Shown: positions 9,779 to 22,034 of the stretch, in pieces
Layout of the letters: each line of letters opens with the position of its first letter
Numbering within the stretch: position 1 is the first letter of the stretch
Source of the DNA: Pelagimonas sp.
Lineage (GTDB): Bacteria > Pseudomonadota > Alphaproteobacteria > Rhodobacterales > Rhodobacteraceae
Direction: 5' to 3'
NCBI GenBank assembly: GCA_025210345.1
Contig: JAOARX010000008.1
Span: forward strand, 118,038 to 182,037
Length of the DNA: 64,000 bases
Program-made: the position numbers and the translations under genes
Notes under the pieces: model-generated
Seen by the model: only the letters and a program-made list of their open reading frames with translations
What the model was told of the DNA's origin: nothing
The model's database searches: none

Positions 9779-9779
<1 letters not shown>
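9171..9779 (-). CDS. nqrE: Na+-NQR subunit E
   Basis: NqrE is an integral membrane subunit of the sodium-pumping NADH:quinone reductase. The 202-residue protein has six hydrophobic segments and the conserved half-site [14 protein letters not shown] with the iron-ligand cysteine near residue 26, paired with one in [10 protein letters not shown] near residue 120. NqrD and NqrE are homologous with inverted topology and share an intramembrane iron centre. It lies 12 bp before nqrF and overlaps the nqrD stop (ATGA), which fits strict operon order. Confidence 0.95.
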
Positions 9780-10431
<652 letters not shown>

Positions 10432-10432
<1 letters not shown>

Positions 10433-11247
10433 TAGAGAGCCCCCGCTTTGAGGTTGGCCAGGAAGGGCGCATAGCCCGCCTCACCCATCCAGAAGTTCAC
10501 AAGGTTGTGCACGCCCACGGTGGTCAGCGTCGCACCCGCCAGCGCATCGACGTGGTAATCCGCGCCTGCCGCGGGAACGGCCTTGGTGACGCTGATTTGC
10601 AGCGCGCCCGTGTCATCGGCCAGACGCTTGCCATTCCACAGGGCTTTCCAACGCGGGTTGTCCACCTCGGCACCCAGACCGGGGGTCTCGGCGTGTTCGT
10701 AGAATTGCAGGCCAAAGATGTCGTTGCCGTTCTCTTCGAGCGCGATAAAGCCATAGAGCGTCGACCAAAGCCCGTAACCGTGGATCGGCAGGATCACCTT
10801 GTCGATCGCACCCGCGTCGTCGCGCAGCAGATAGACGGTGACAAACTTGGTCTGACGGCCAATGCCCGCCGGATCATCGGTCAGCGCAACCGAGGTCTCG
10901 GGATTGTCTGCCGCGGCGCGATCGTCAAAGGTTGTCGCGTCAAAGGCGTCGGTGAAGGCGCCGGTGGCAAGCTCAAGCACCTGTGGCTCAAACGCGGCGA
11001 AAGCTTCGGCCACATCCTGCGCCGGGTCATACACGCCCGCCACCTGAAGGATGTTCAACTGCTTGTCTTTCAGCGCGTTCTTTTCTTGCAACGGGCGCAG
11101 GGCCACGGCAGCGGCCGACACGACCATCGACGCCACAAGGCACAGGGTGATGGCCACGGTCAGGGTCTTGCCGACTGAATCCGCTGGCAGCGCCAGAAAG
11201 CGGCCAATCGGGCCCTTGGGCGGGGTGTTTGCGGTGTCGTTAGACAT
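10432..11247 (-). CDS. nqrC: Na+-NQR subunit C (covalent FMN subunit)
   Basis: NqrC carries a covalently bound FMN on its periplasmic domain and passes electrons toward NqrB. One N-terminal span covers about residues 29-50. The flavinylation motif is ALAGAT with target Thr240, attached by the ApbE transferase encoded at 13974. The 271-residue length is normal. Its start overlaps the end of nqrB by 8 bp. The motif reads A-G-A-T rather than the common S-G-A-T, which is an accepted variant. Confidence 0.95.
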
Positions 11248-12439
11248 GACGTTTTGCCCTCCGCTTGATGTTGGCTTGGACGACGAAGTGGTCGATCAGC
11301 GGCGCAAAGACGTTCCCAAACAGGATCGCCAGCATCATGCCTTCGGGGAAGGCCGGGTTGATCACACGGATCATGACAACCATGAAGCCGATCAGCGCGC
11401 CATAGATATAGCGGCCCATGTTGGTGTGCGACCCGGACACGGGTTCCGTCACCATGAAGACCAGACCAAAGGCATAGCCCCCCAGCACCAGATGCCAATG
11501 CCACGGCATGGCGAACATCGGGTTGGTGTCAGAGCCAATCGCGTTCAGCAGCAGCGAGAACCCGATCATCCCCCCAAGGCACCCCAGAACCATGCGATAG
11601 TTCGCAATCTTGGTTGCCAGCAGGAAGACCAGACCGATCAGCGCCGCCAGGGTCGAGGTCTCGCCCATGGAGCCGGGCACAAAGCCTAGGAAGCTGTCCC
11701 ACCAGGTCATGCCGCGTGCGGCCAGCTCCTGAAACCCGTCCGAGGCGGAAACCGCCAGCGCGGTCGCGCCGGTAAAGCCATCCACCGGGACCCAGACACT
11801 GTCACCTGACAGCTGCGCGGGATAAGCGAAATACAAGAACGCCCGCCCGGTCAGCGCTGGGTTGAGAAAGTTCTTGCCCGTGCCGCCGAACACCTCTTTG
11901 CCGATCACGACACCAAAGATGATACCCAGCGCCACCTGCCAAAGCGGCGTGGTCGCGGGCAGGATCAGCGCGTAAAGCATCGAGGACACAAGGAAACCTT
12001 CGTTCACCTCGTGCTTGCGCACGGTGGCAAAGATCACCTCAAAGATACCGCCTGCCACCAGCGTCACAATGTAGATCGGCAGGAAATACATCAGCCCGTG
12101 CAGCATGTTCGCCAGCGGGTTCGCTGCATTGAAACCAATGCCCAGCCCACCGATGATCGCCGCACGCCAGCCCGACGGGCCGTGCTCGGCAATCGCCAGG
12201 TTCGACTGATAGCCGGTGTTGTACAGCGCCATCAGGATACAGGGGATTGTCGCGATCACCACATAGGTCATGATCCGCTTCATATCCACGTAAGACCGTG
12301 CATGCGGCGCGGCCGTGGTTACGGTTTTCGGCGTGTAGAGAAAGCTCTCGACCATTTCGTACACGGGAAAGTACTTTTCCCATTTGCCGCCCTTTTCAAA
12401 ATGCGGCTCGATCCGGTCAAAGAAGTTGCGAAGACCCAT
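11240..12439 (-). CDS. nqrB: Na+-NQR subunit B (covalent FMN and riboflavin subunit)
   Basis: NqrB is the main membrane subunit, holding one covalent FMN and a non-covalent riboflavin, and forms part of the sodium path and quinone site. The 399-residue protein has about ten spans. The flavinylation motif [10 protein letters not shown] places FMN on Thr226. A conserved glycine-rich segment ([12 protein letters not shown]) lies near residues 97-108. It starts 1 bp from the end of nqrA and overlaps nqrC. The motif and length leave little doubt. Confidence 0.96.
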   Translation of the reverse strand: MGLRNFFDRIEPHFEKGGKWEKYFPVYEMVESFLYTPKTVTTAAPHARSYVDMKRIMTYVVIATIPCILMALYNTGYQSNLAIAEHGPSGWRAAIIGGLGIGFNAANPLANMLHGLMYFLPIYIVTLVAGGIFEVIFATVRKHEVNEGFLVSSMLYALILPATTPLWQVALGIIFGVVIGKEVFGGTGKNFLNPALTGRAFLYFAYPAQLSGDSVWVPVDGFTGATALAVSASDGFQELAARGMTWWDSFLGFVPGSMGETSTLAALIGLVFLLATKIANYRMVLGCLGGMIGFSLLLNAIGSDTNPMFAMPWHWHLVLGGYAFGLVFMVTEPVSGSHTNMGRYIYGALIGFMVVMIRVINPAFPEGMMLAILFGNVFAPLIDHFVVQANIKRRAKRHV

Positions 12440-12440
12440 C

Positions 12441-13784
12441 TTAGCCCTCCTTCTCGATCTTGGTCAGGCAGTCACGAAGCGCCATCCCGTATTCGTATTT
12501 CGCGGGGCAGGCAAAGCCGACAAGACCAAGGTCTTCTTCGTCCAGCTCCAGCGCGCCCAAAAGCTGAGCCTGATCCGTGTCCATCACCAACAACGCGCGC
12601 AAAAGCTGGGTGGGCAGGAAATCCTGCGGCATCAGCTGTTCGAAGGTGCCAGTGGGAACCATCGCGCGGCGACCGCCATTCAGGTTCGATGTCAGCGGGA
12701 ACTTGCGCCCCGACAACGCCGAACCCAACACCGGCTGCACCGCGTATTTCGCGAACATCGGGCGTATCCATCCCATTGGGATTTGCTTTTTGTCTTCTTC
12801 GATCACGGTGACCTGACGCGCATAGCGCCCCAGATACCCGCCAGCGCCCTCACCGGCGCGACCGCTGAGCACCGAGCCCGAAATCATGCGCACCGGCAGG
12901 TCGCTGGGCAGATCAGAGTGCAGCAGATCTGCCAAAGACGCACCTGAAACCGTGCGGACAAGGCGCGGATCAGCGCAGGCCGGTCCGGTCAGTGCAATCA
13001 CGCGCGACGCGTCGTGATGGCCCGTGTCCAGCAGGCGGCCAATCGCGATCACATCCTGATAGCCAATTGTCCAGACAAAGGTCTCTGCCGTGGGCGGTGT
13101 CAGAAAATGCATATGTGTCCCGGCCAGACCCGCAGGATGCGGGCCGCTGAAGGACACCGCTTCGACACCCGCCAGATCGGCGCCGGGCAGCTGCACGCCT
13201 TGCGACTGACACAGATAGGTCGGACCGTCGGTCAGGCTGGCAACGGCCTCAAGCCCCTTGGCAAAGGCGTCCGCCGCGTCATCTATGACGATCGCAGGAT
13301 CGGCGGCCAGAGGCTCGGAATCTGTTGCGGTGACATAGATCGCCGCCGCAACGCTGCCCGGCTGCGGTATTTTCGAATAGGGACGTGCGCGAAACGCGGG
13401 CCAGAGCCCTGCGGCACACAGGCGTTCGGTCAGACCTTCGCGCGTGCTGGCATTCCCAACGTCGGAGAAATCAACCGGGGCGCCTGCGGTCTCATCCACG
13501 TCGATCTCGACGCTGATCAATTTGCGACGCGCCCCACGATTGATCGCGCGCACCTTGCCCGCGACCGGCGAAACGATCTGGGCTTCGGGCATGTTCTTGT
13601 CGAACATCACCGGGGTTCCCGGCGTGACGACGTCGCCCTCGGCCACCACGATTCGCGGCTTCAAGTCGATGTAATCATCGCCCATGAGACCCACGGTCCT
13701 GACGGGATGAGAGGGACTGATTTCGGGCCGAGCTTCCCCAAGTATTGGTAAATCCAAGCCTTTGCGCAGCTTAAAATGCTTCAC
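12441..13784 (-). CDS. nqrA: Na+-NQR subunit A
   Basis: NqrA is the peripheral cytoplasmic subunit of the sodium pump, structurally related to complex I NuoF but without flavin or cluster. The 447 residues start [12 protein letters not shown], the typical opening of the family. The start is GTG at 13784, preceded by AAGGTCAAGAACT on the minus strand. It is the first gene of the operon; its promoter must lie in the 189-bp gap shared with the divergent apbE. Confidence 0.95.
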   Translation of the reverse strand: MKHFKLRKGLDLPILGEARPEISPSHPVRTVGLMGDDYIDLKPRIVVAEGDVVTPGTPVMFDKNMPEAQIVSPVAGKVRAINRGARRKLISVEIDVDETAGAPVDFSDVGNASTREGLTERLCAAGLWPAFRARPYSKIPQPGSVAAAIYVTATDSEPLAADPAIVIDDAADAFAKGLEAVASLTDGPTYLCQSQGVQLPGADLAGVEAVSFSGPHPAGLAGTHMHFLTPPTAETFVWTIGYQDVIAIGRLLDTGHHDASRVIALTGPACADPRLVRTVSGASLADLLHSDLPSDLPVRMISGSVLSGRAGEGAGGYLGRYARQVTVIEEDKKQIPMGWIRPMFAKYAVQPVLGSALSGRKFPLTSNLNGGRRAMVPTGTFEQLMPQDFLPTQLLRALLVMDTDQAQLLGALELDEEDLGLVGFACPAKYEYGMALRDCLTKIEKEG

Positions 13785-13823
13785 AGTTCTTGACCTTCAG
13801 TCTGCGTATTACGTTTTCGGCAT

Positions 13824-13853
13824 TTGTGCTATGCATTCGCTGCATGCGCACAA
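13824..13853. promoter_or_regulatory. Nested palindrome between nqrA and apbE
   Basis: Within the divergent promoter region an outer pair TTGTGC/GCACAA brackets an inner pair ATGCA/TGCAT around a 5-nt centre. The site lies 40 bp before nqrA and 121 bp before apbE. It could be an operator that coordinates both directions. I do not recognise the regulator. Confidence 0.4.
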
Positions 13854-13973
13854 TATGCCGGTCTGCTAACGGGTTTTGTCGCAAATGGCCATAACGGGCT
13901 GAAAGAAAAACAGGGTTGAAGAAACCGCCAAAAATCGACTACGACGCCACAAATTGTCAAAAAAGGTCCCATC

Positions 13974-15002
13974 GTGAGCACTCTGACATCGATCTCCCGC
14001 CGTTCGTTCCTTGTGATGCCGCTGGCGCTGGCTGCCTGCTATCAGCGCAAGCAAGTCATTGAAATCGTAGGTGCGACCATGGGCACCACCTATAAGGTCG
14101 TGGCGGTTGACCACGACAATAAACTTGACGAATCCGCGGTCAAAATCGCCATCAACGGCGCCCTTGATCAGGTCAACAAAAGCATGTCGAACTGGGATGA
14201 TTCGTCGGAAATCTCGCGTCTCAATGCCAACGGCACCGGTATTGCGGCTGATATGTCGCAGGAGCTGACGCAGGTCATGCAGGCCGCAGTCGATGTAAAC
14301 ACCGCTTCTGAGGGTCGTTTTGACACCACCATCGGCCCGCTCATTGAACTGTGGGGCTTTGGTGCCACAGGTGCGCAGGCGATGCCCAGCGAAGATCAGA
14401 TCGAACTGGCACGCGCCAAATCGGGCCATGCAAACACCATGCGTCTGGGTGCAGGGCAGCTGGAAAAAACCCGCGCCGACGCGCAGATCTATCTGGCTGG
14501 CATCGGCAAAGGCTATGGCGCGGACCACGTGGGTCGCGCGCTCAAAGGGTTGGGTGTGAGCGACTACATGGTCGAAATCGGCGGCGATCTTTATGCGTCG
14601 GGCCGCAACCCGGATGGTCTGCCCTGGCAGATCGGCATCGAAGCTCCGAACACCACGGACCGTGGTATCCTGGGTGTGGTTGGTGTCTCGGGCATGGGGC
14701 TGGCGTCATCGGGCGACTATCGCAACTACTTTGAACAAGACGGCCAGCGTTTCTCGCATCTGATCGACCCGGCCACCGGCCGCCCGGTCGCGCACAAGAC
14801 CGCATCGGCCACGGTTCTGGCGGACAACGCCATGCTGGCCGACGCCTGGTCGACCGCGATGCTGATCCTGGGCCGCGAAAAAGGTCTTGAAGTTGCCGCG
14901 AAACACGGAATCGCCGTTCACTTTATTGAACGCGACCCGAACGTTGCCCAGCTTCAGTTCAAGAGCTACTCAAGCGACGCGTTCACCGCCCTGACCGCCT
15001 AA
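13974..15002 (+). CDS. apbE: FAD:protein FMN transferase
   Basis: ApbE attaches FMN by a phosphoester bond to Thr in NqrB and NqrC. The 342-residue protein is exported: SRRSFL precedes a hydrophobic stretch ending in a lipobox (ALAAC), so it is probably a lipoprotein anchored in the periplasm. Family landmarks are GTTYKV, the MSNWDDSSEISRLN segment, the FAD site GIGKGYGADHVGRALKG near residue 180, MVEIGGDLYASG, and the metal-binding TVLADNAMLADAWSTAM. The start is GTG at 13974, after AAAAAAGG. It lies 12 bp before nqrM and is divergent from the nqr structural genes, whereas it more often lies downstream in the same operon. Confidence 0.94.
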   Translation: MSTLTSISRRSFLVMPLALAACYQRKQVIEIVGATMGTTYKVVAVDHDNKLDESAVKIAINGALDQVNKSMSNWDDSSEISRLNANGTGIAADMSQELTQVMQAAVDVNTASEGRFDTTIGPLIELWGFGATGAQAMPSEDQIELARAKSGHANTMRLGAGQLEKTRADAQIYLAGIGKGYGADHVGRALKGLGVSDYMVEIGGDLYASGRNPDGLPWQIGIEAPNTTDRGILGVVGVSGMGLASSGDYRNYFEQDGQRFSHLIDPATGRPVAHKTASATVLADNAMLADAWSTAMLILGREKGLEVAAKHGIAVHFIERDPNVAQLQFKSYSSDAFTALTA

Positions 15003-15014
15003 AGGACAAACCTG

Positions 15015-15257
15015 ATGGAAACCTTCCTGCTGACCTTTGTGTTCTTGATGATCATCATGCTGGGCATGGCGCTTGGCGTGATCTTTATGAACAAGCGCAT
15101 CAAGGGCAGCTGCGGGGGGCTGAACGCCATCAGTGACGCAGATCAATGTCTGGTCTGCAAAAAAGAGATCGACCCGGATTCTCCTTTGCGCGAGCGGCTG
15201 CAATGCCCGCGCGCAAAGAAAATGATGGAACGTGCGGCGCAGGAAAAGCTGTCTTAA
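15015..15257 (+). CDS. nqrM: Na+-NQR maturation protein NqrM
   Basis: NqrM (formerly DUF539) helps place the iron shared by NqrD and NqrE. The 80-residue protein has one N-terminal span (residues 5-27) and then the cysteine pattern CGGLNAISDADQCLVCKK plus a later C near residue 70, as in characterised homologues. The ATG follows AAAGGACAAACC. It forms an operon with apbE and converges with a small membrane gene, the two stops overlapping by 3 bases. Confidence 0.93.
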   Translation: METFLLTFVFLMIIMLGMALGVIFMNKRIKGSCGGLNAISDADQCLVCKKEIDPDSPLRERLQCPRAKKMMERAAQEKLS

Positions 15258-15439
15258 GGCGTTGTTTCCAAAGGAAAAAAGCCCAGCACCAAAAGCCCCG
15301 CCGCCGCACAGATTCCGTAGATCCAGTATTGATAGCGCGGCCCCTCTGCCTTCCAGACGCGGCGATACTGTACGCCGCACAGGCATGTGATCACAAAAAT
15401 GACGGTGGCCATTGATGTGGTGAGGCTCAGGTCTTGCAT
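15254..15439 (-). CDS. Small two-span membrane protein, unknown
   Basis: This 61-residue frame encodes two likely membrane helices (about residues 8-24 and 38-55) joined by a basic loop YRRVWKAEGPRYQYW. I do not recognise it. It converges with nqrM, and its stop overlaps the nqrM stop. There is no strong Shine-Dalgarno before the ATG. The clean hydrophobic pattern and the otherwise empty 300-bp interval support it as a gene, but it may be lineage-specific. Confidence 0.5.
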   Translation of the reverse strand: MQDLSLTTSMATVIFVITCLCGVQYRRVWKAEGPRYQYWIYGICAAAGLLVLGFFPLETTP

Positions 15440-15556
15440 GCGGGGCTCGCTTTGTTGGTTTGCGTTTCCTTAGCGCAGAGACTGCCCGAAAGCACGTTGA
15501 AACTTGGCCATGTTTGCCCCTTTGGGTGTCACCAAGATCGGTGGACCTGATCCAGC

Positions 15557-17379
<1,823 letters not shown>

Positions 17380-17382
17380 CTA

Positions 17383-18291
17383 ATGAATGATCACGGTCGA
17401 AAACTTCCCCCTTTGGAATGGGTGCGCGCCTTTGAAGCGGCAGGACGGTTGGGAAGCTTTACCGCCGCCGCCCATGAAATCGGGCTGACCCAATCCGCCG
17501 TCAGCCAGCGGGTCAGCCAGCTTGAAAACCTGTTGGGGTGCAAATTGTTTGAGCGGCGCGCCCGGTCGGTGGCCCTGACGGTTCAGGGTGAAACCTGGTT
17601 TCCCCAGGTTTCCGAAGCCTTTGACCGACTGCAATCCGGGTCCGCGGCCCTTTTTGGTCAGGACCGCCCAAGGATCACCATCACCGCCAGCAGCTCTGTG
17701 ATCGATCTGTGGATTGTCCCGCGCCTGCACAGGCTGCAATCCCTGACAGGTGCGGAAATCCAGCTGCAATCCATGGTGGTTGGCGCGCTTGACGCGCCCA
17801 GTGACCGCAGGGTGCATATTCGCTATGGCGCGGGGCACTGGCCCCATAGGTACAAACAACGTCTTTACCCGGAAGAACTGGCACCGGTTGTCGCCCCCGA
17901 CCTGTTGCAGACCTATGGCAACCTTGCCGATATCCCCCGGATTTTCTGTTCTGGCAAACGGCCCGGATGGTCGGAACTGTCAGATGTCTTCGGGGCAGAG
18001 GCAACGCACCCGCCCGCCTTGCGATTTGACACCTTTGGTCATGCGCTGTCTGCGGCGCGCGAAGGGCTTGGGGTCTTGCTGGCCTCTCTTCCCCTGGTGC
18101 AAAGGGATCTCGACGCGGGTTGTCTGGTCCAGCTGGGCAGCGCAACCCATGTCCATGCCGAAAGCTATTGGATGCTGGCAGATCACGCAGCGCTGAGCCC
18201 GAAACTGTGGCAGACGTTGGTTGAGACCTTGGCGCGACAGTTCCTTCCCACGAGATGCCCAAACACAGTTGCCCCCACCCCAAGCAGGTAG
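17383..18291 (+). CDS. LysR-family regulator, probable control of tmpAB
   Basis: This 302-residue LysR protein has the N-terminal winged helix-turn-helix ([20 protein letters not shown], about residues 24-43) and a GcvA-like effector domain with conserved [11 protein letters not shown]. It is divergent from the tmpA-like gene with 90 bp between starts, the classic arrangement for a LysR regulator and its target. In that gap AATTT at 17326-17330 and AAATT at 17346-17350 form a loose inverted repeat that may belong to its operator. The inducer would be the phosphonate or a product. The family is certain; the target is inferred from position. Confidence 0.85.
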   Translation: MNDHGRKLPPLEWVRAFEAAGRLGSFTAAAHEIGLTQSAVSQRVSQLENLLGCKLFERRARSVALTVQGETWFPQVSEAFDRLQSGSAALFGQDRPRITITASSSVIDLWIVPRLHRLQSLTGAEIQLQSMVVGALDAPSDRRVHIRYGAGHWPHRYKQRLYPEELAPVVAPDLLQTYGNLADIPRIFCSGKRPGWSELSDVFGAEATHPPALRFDTFGHALSAAREGLGVLLASLPLVQRDLDAGCLVQLGSATHVHAESYWMLADHAALSPKLWQTLVETLARQFLPTRCPNTVAPTPSR

Positions 18292-18416
18292 GGGCACCAT
18301 TAATGGCCCGCAAACCCACTGTTTGGCGCGATACACCACCAATTTGGCGCGCTAGGCTATTCTCCAAGACACATTTGAGCCTATCCTCATCCAACGGCGA
18401 ACAGGGAGGCAGCGAT

Positions 18417-18875
18417 ATGCGACTGACCGTGAATGGGATCGAACATGAGGTGGATGTCGAGGCAGACATGCCGCTTTTGTGGGTGTTGCGCGACGAACTA
18501 AAGATCACCGGGGCGAAATACGGTTGCGGCATCGCGCAATGCGGAGCTTGCACCGTGCATGTGGATGGCATGGCCGTGCGGTCGTGCCAGTTGGCCGTGG
18601 GTGATCTTGATGGCGAAGTGACGACCATCGAGGGGCTGGGACAGCCCCAAGCCTTGCATGCCGTGCAAGAGGCCTGGATCGAACACCAAGTGGCGCAATG
18701 CGGCTATTGCCAGGCGGGACAGATCATGCAGGTCGCTGCCTTTTTGGACGTAAACTCCGAACCGTCAGATGACGAGATCGACGCCGCCCTGTCAGGCAAC
18801 CTGTGCCGTTGTGGCACTTACCCCCGCATCCGCGCCGCGGTTCACACCGCCGCCAAGAAGCTACAGGAGGTCTAA
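18417..18875 (+). CDS. Molybdenum hydroxylase small subunit, [2Fe-2S] (IorA-like)
   Basis: This 152-residue subunit carries two [2Fe-2S] clusters. The plant-type ferredoxin cluster is ligated by Cys in [17 protein letters not shown] plus the SC at about residue 60, and the helical cluster by CGYCQAGQ and [12 protein letters not shown] chose the ATG at 18417, which has AGGGAGG 8 bases upstream and begins the ferredoxin fold directly; the frame extends upstream into regulator sequence. It is followed 3 bp after its stop by the large subunit. It resembles isoquinoline 1-oxidoreductase and aldehyde oxidase small subunits. Confidence 0.9.
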   Translation: MRLTVNGIEHEVDVEADMPLLWVLRDELKITGAKYGCGIAQCGACTVHVDGMAVRSCQLAVGDLDGEVTTIEGLGQPQALHAVQEAWIEHQVAQCGYCQAGQIMQVAAFLDVNSEPSDDEIDAALSGNLCRCGTYPRIRAAVHTAAKKLQEV

Positions 18876-18878
18876 GCC

Positions 18879-21122
18879 ATGGGTCGCGCAGGAAAAATCG
18901 CCCGCCGCACATTTTTGATCGGGTCTGCAGCCATCGCCGGGGGCGTGGCCTTTGGTGTCTATGCCGCCCGTCAGCCCTTTGACAATCCGAACCTTGAGGA
19001 CCTTCCCGAAGGATCGGCCACCTTCAACCCCTGGGTTCTGGTCGATGCGGAAAAGATCACGTTGATTGCGCCCCACGCGGACAAGGGGCAAGGGGTGTTC
19101 TCGGCCCAGGCGGCGCTGATCGCCGAGGAACTCGACGTCGATCTGGATCAGGTCGAGATCAGCTTTGGCACCCCGGACAAGGCCTATTACAATCGCGCGG
19201 TATCAGACGCGGTGGCGGGCTATCCCATGTATGACAACGGGCCCACCGCCGAACGGGTGCGCGGCATTCTCGGCGGGATCATCAAGCTGGCCCTGCCGAT
19301 GATGGTGACGGGTGGCTCATCAGCGATGCCCGATAGTTATGACAAGTTGCGCCGGGCCGGGGCCATGGCACGCGAAACGCTGAAACAAGCGGCGTCACAG
19401 CAGACGGGCGTACCGATGGATCAGCTGACCACCAAATCCGGCAAGGTGATCCTGCCCGATGGCGGTGAAATCGCTTATACGGCCCTGGCTGGTCTGGCTG
19501 GCACGTTAGAGCCGGTGACGCATGTCACGCTGCGCGATCCCAAGGATTGGACCCTGCTGGGTAGGCCGATGGAACGCGTTGATATCGTGAAGAAATCCAC
19601 AGGAACCCTGACCTATGGCATCGACTTTCGCACCAAGGACATGCTGCATGCCACGGTCAAGGTGAACCCGCGTCAAGGCGGCGGCATGACCGGCTATGAC
19701 GCCTCTAGCGCCCAGAACATGCCTGGGGTGAAAAAGATCTTTGAGATCACCGGAGGCGTGGCCGTAGTGGCCGACAACACATGGCGCGCTTTTCAGGCAG
19801 CCGAGGCGATAGAGTTTGACTGGGGCCCAGCCCCCTACCCCTCCGAACAGGCCGACCACTGGGCGCATCTCGAAGGGATCTTCGACGATGATCACCTGAA
19901 CGCCGAAGCCCGGGTCGAGGGTGATGTGAGCAGCGCAGAAGGCGCAGAGATCAAAGGCGAATATCGTTCCCCTTACATCGCCCATGCGCCGCTGGAACCG
20001 CTGAACGCGACAATCCTTGTCACCGACAACCGTGTCGATATCTGGACAGGGCATCAGGTACAGATGACGGTTGAACAGATGGTGAGTGAGATCACCGGCG
20101 TTGATCAGGAAAACGTCCACCTGCACAATATGTTCATCGGCGGCAGTTTTGGCCACCGGCTGGAATTCGAATTTGTCAAGCAAGCCGCTGAGATCGCGCA
20201 TGAAATGCGCGGGACGCCGATACAGATGACCTATTCCCGCGAAGAGGATTTTGCCCATGACTTCCCCCGCCACATCACGCTGGGGCGTGGCGTGGCGAAA
20301 CACAAGGACGGCAAGATCACATCGCTGGATGTTCAGATCGCCGGGCAATCTGTGATGCGCTCGCAGATGGGCCGCATGGGCATGAGCCTGCCCGGTCCGG
20401 ATACGCAACTGCACGAAGGCGCGTGGGATGCGCCGATGTTCAACCTGCCCAACCTACGGGTGCGCTCCTATCGGACCGAAGCGCTGGCGCCGGTGTCGTC
20501 TTGGCGTGCGGTGGGCGCGGGGCCGAATGTGTTTATCTATGAAACCCTGCTGGACGAGGCGATCCATGCGGCCGGGGCCGATCCGCTCGAAGAACGCTTG
20601 CGCCTGATGGGCCATGACGTGTCGGTCAAGGTGCTGGAGGCCGTGGGTGAGATGTGCAACTGGACCGGCCCCCGGATAGGGGAAAACCGGGGACGCGGCG
20701 TGGCATTTGGCTTTTCCTTTGGGGTGCCGGCTGCGACCATTGTTGAGGTGACAAACACCGATGACGGGATCCGGCTTGATCATGTTTGGCACGCTGCCGA
20801 TGTGGGCAAGGTGATCGACCCGGTGAACCTGGAAAACCTGGCGCAGGGCGGCACGGTCTTTGGCCTTGGTCACGCGATCAATTGCGAAATCACCTATGCC
20901 GATGGCATGGCCGAGCAAAACAACTATCACGCTCACGAAGCCATGCGGCTGTACCAATGTCCGCCGATCGCATTCCGCGCGTTGGAAAACGGCGACAAAA
21001 TCCGTGGTTTTGGCGAACCACCCGTGCCCCCATCGGCCCCCGCGCTCGGCAACGCCATCTTTGCAGCAACTGGCCAACGCATCCGCGAGATGCCGTTCAA
21101 TAAGCATATCGATTTTGTCTGA
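18879..21122 (+). CDS. Molybdenum hydroxylase large subunit, molybdopterin-binding (IorB-like)
   Basis: The 747-residue catalytic subunit belongs to the xanthine oxidase family of the isoquinoline oxidoreductase type, in which the usual two molybdopterin-binding domains are present without an FAD subunit. A twin-arginine signal (ARRTFLIGSAAIAGG) directs folded export to the periplasm, probably carrying the small subunit along. Family landmarks include IGGSFGHRLEFE near 420 and SWRAVGAGPNVFIYE near 535, with a final GFGEPPVPPSAPALGNAI loop that holds the catalytic Glu. AGGAGG precedes the ATG. The substrate, an aldehyde or N-heterocycle, cannot be told from sequence. Confidence 0.88.
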   Translation: MGRAGKIARRTFLIGSAAIAGGVAFGVYAARQPFDNPNLEDLPEGSATFNPWVLVDAEKITLIAPHADKGQGVFSAQAALIAEELDVDLDQVEISFGTPDKAYYNRAVSDAVAGYPMYDNGPTAERVRGILGGIIKLALPMMVTGGSSAMPDSYDKLRRAGAMARETLKQAASQQTGVPMDQLTTKSGKVILPDGGEIAYTALAGLAGTLEPVTHVTLRDPKDWTLLGRPMERVDIVKKSTGTLTYGIDFRTKDMLHATVKVNPRQGGGMTGYDASSAQNMPGVKKIFEITGGVAVVADNTWRAFQAAEAIEFDWGPAPYPSEQADHWAHLEGIFDDDHLNAEARVEGDVSSAEGAEIKGEYRSPYIAHAPLEPLNATILVTDNRVDIWTGHQVQMTVEQMVSEITGVDQENVHLHNMFIGGSFGHRLEFEFVKQAAEIAHEMRGTPIQMTYSREEDFAHDFPRHITLGRGVAKHKDGKITSLDVQIAGQSVMRSQMGRMGMSLPGPDTQLHEGAWDAPMFNLPNLRVRSYRTEALAPVSSWRAVGAGPNVFIYETLLDEAIHAAGADPLEERLRLMGHDVSVKVLEAVGEMCNWTGPRIGENRGRGVAFGFSFGVPAATIVEVTNTDDGIRLDHVWHAADVGKVIDPVNLENLAQGGTVFGLGHAINCEITYADGMAEQNNYHAHEAMRLYQCPPIAFRALENGDKIRGFGEPPVPPSAPALGNAIFAATGQRIREMPFNKHIDFV

Positions 21123-21133
21123 GGGGGCACATC

Positions 21134-21760
21134 ATGACGAACTTGAAACACACATGCATGGCGTTGACTCTCTTGGCTGTTCCGGCTTGGGCCGACGGCA
21201 CCACGGTTGAGATCAATCCCCCCGACGAGGGCAGCGTATCCAAAGCGCAGGGCCTTGCGGCCTGGGCGCGCATCTACGAAGTGGCCAGCCACCCACGCTG
21301 TGCAAATTGCCATACCGGGGAAAGTGACCGCCCCATGTGGTCGGGACCAAGCTATGGCAAAACGCGGGTACACGGCATGAACATCCAAGCCGGGGAAAGC
21401 CGGATGGGGGTGGAATACACCGCGTGCCAGACCTGTCACACCACCAAAGCCGAAGATTGGGACAACGCAAATGCCACGCCCCACACAGCCCCACGCGTAA
21501 CGGCCTCGTGGCAACTGGCCCCGGTCGAAGCCGACTGGTTCGGGCGTTCTTCGGTCGAGATCTGCGAACAGCTGCGCGATCCAGAGCGAAATGGCGACCG
21601 CGACATGATGGAGCTGGCCGAGCATCTGGATCATGACGTGATCCTGCATTGGGCATGGGCCCCAGGCGGCACCCGCGAACCTGCCCCATACAGCCTGCAA
21701 GAGCACGTGAACGATATTCTGACCTGGGGGATCGCAGGCATGCCCTGCCCGCAAAACTGA
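21134..21760 (+). CDS. Periplasmic di-haem c-type cytochrome
   Basis: The 208-residue protein has a signal peptide (residues 1-20) and two haem-binding motifs, CANCH near residue 56 and CQTCH near residue 97. It follows the molybdenum hydroxylase by 11 bp and should take its electrons to the respiratory chain, replacing the FAD subunit of cytoplasmic relatives. Similar three-gene sets exist for periplasmic aldehyde oxidoreductases. Haem ligation is inferred from CxxCH; the remaining fold is not one I recognise. Confidence 0.85.
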   Translation: MTNLKHTCMALTLLAVPAWADGTTVEINPPDEGSVSKAQGLAAWARIYEVASHPRCANCHTGESDRPMWSGPSYGKTRVHGMNIQAGESRMGVEYTACQTCHTTKAEDWDNANATPHTAPRVTASWQLAPVEADWFGRSSVEICEQLRDPERNGDRDMMELAEHLDHDVILHWAWAPGGTREPAPYSLQEHVNDILTWGIAGMPCPQN

Positions 21761-22034
21761 GAAAACGGGATGACCATCGGGCTTGCAGGCGCGATGCATG
21801 GACGCTGATGCACATGGGGTGGTCGCCTGTTTCTGAGAGCAATTCTAGTCGGCGCCGCGGACCTGGACCGGAGCTGCACCCAGCCCCGAACCACATTCGC
21901 TTGGTCACGCGATCCTTGTTTTGCAGATCGTGCCAACTCAGTTAGGAAGAATGGCAAAAAACGGCCCCCTGCAAAGGAACCAGGGATCAGCACCTATCCT
22001 GACATGGGTTCATTGATCAAAATGGAGACGCCTG

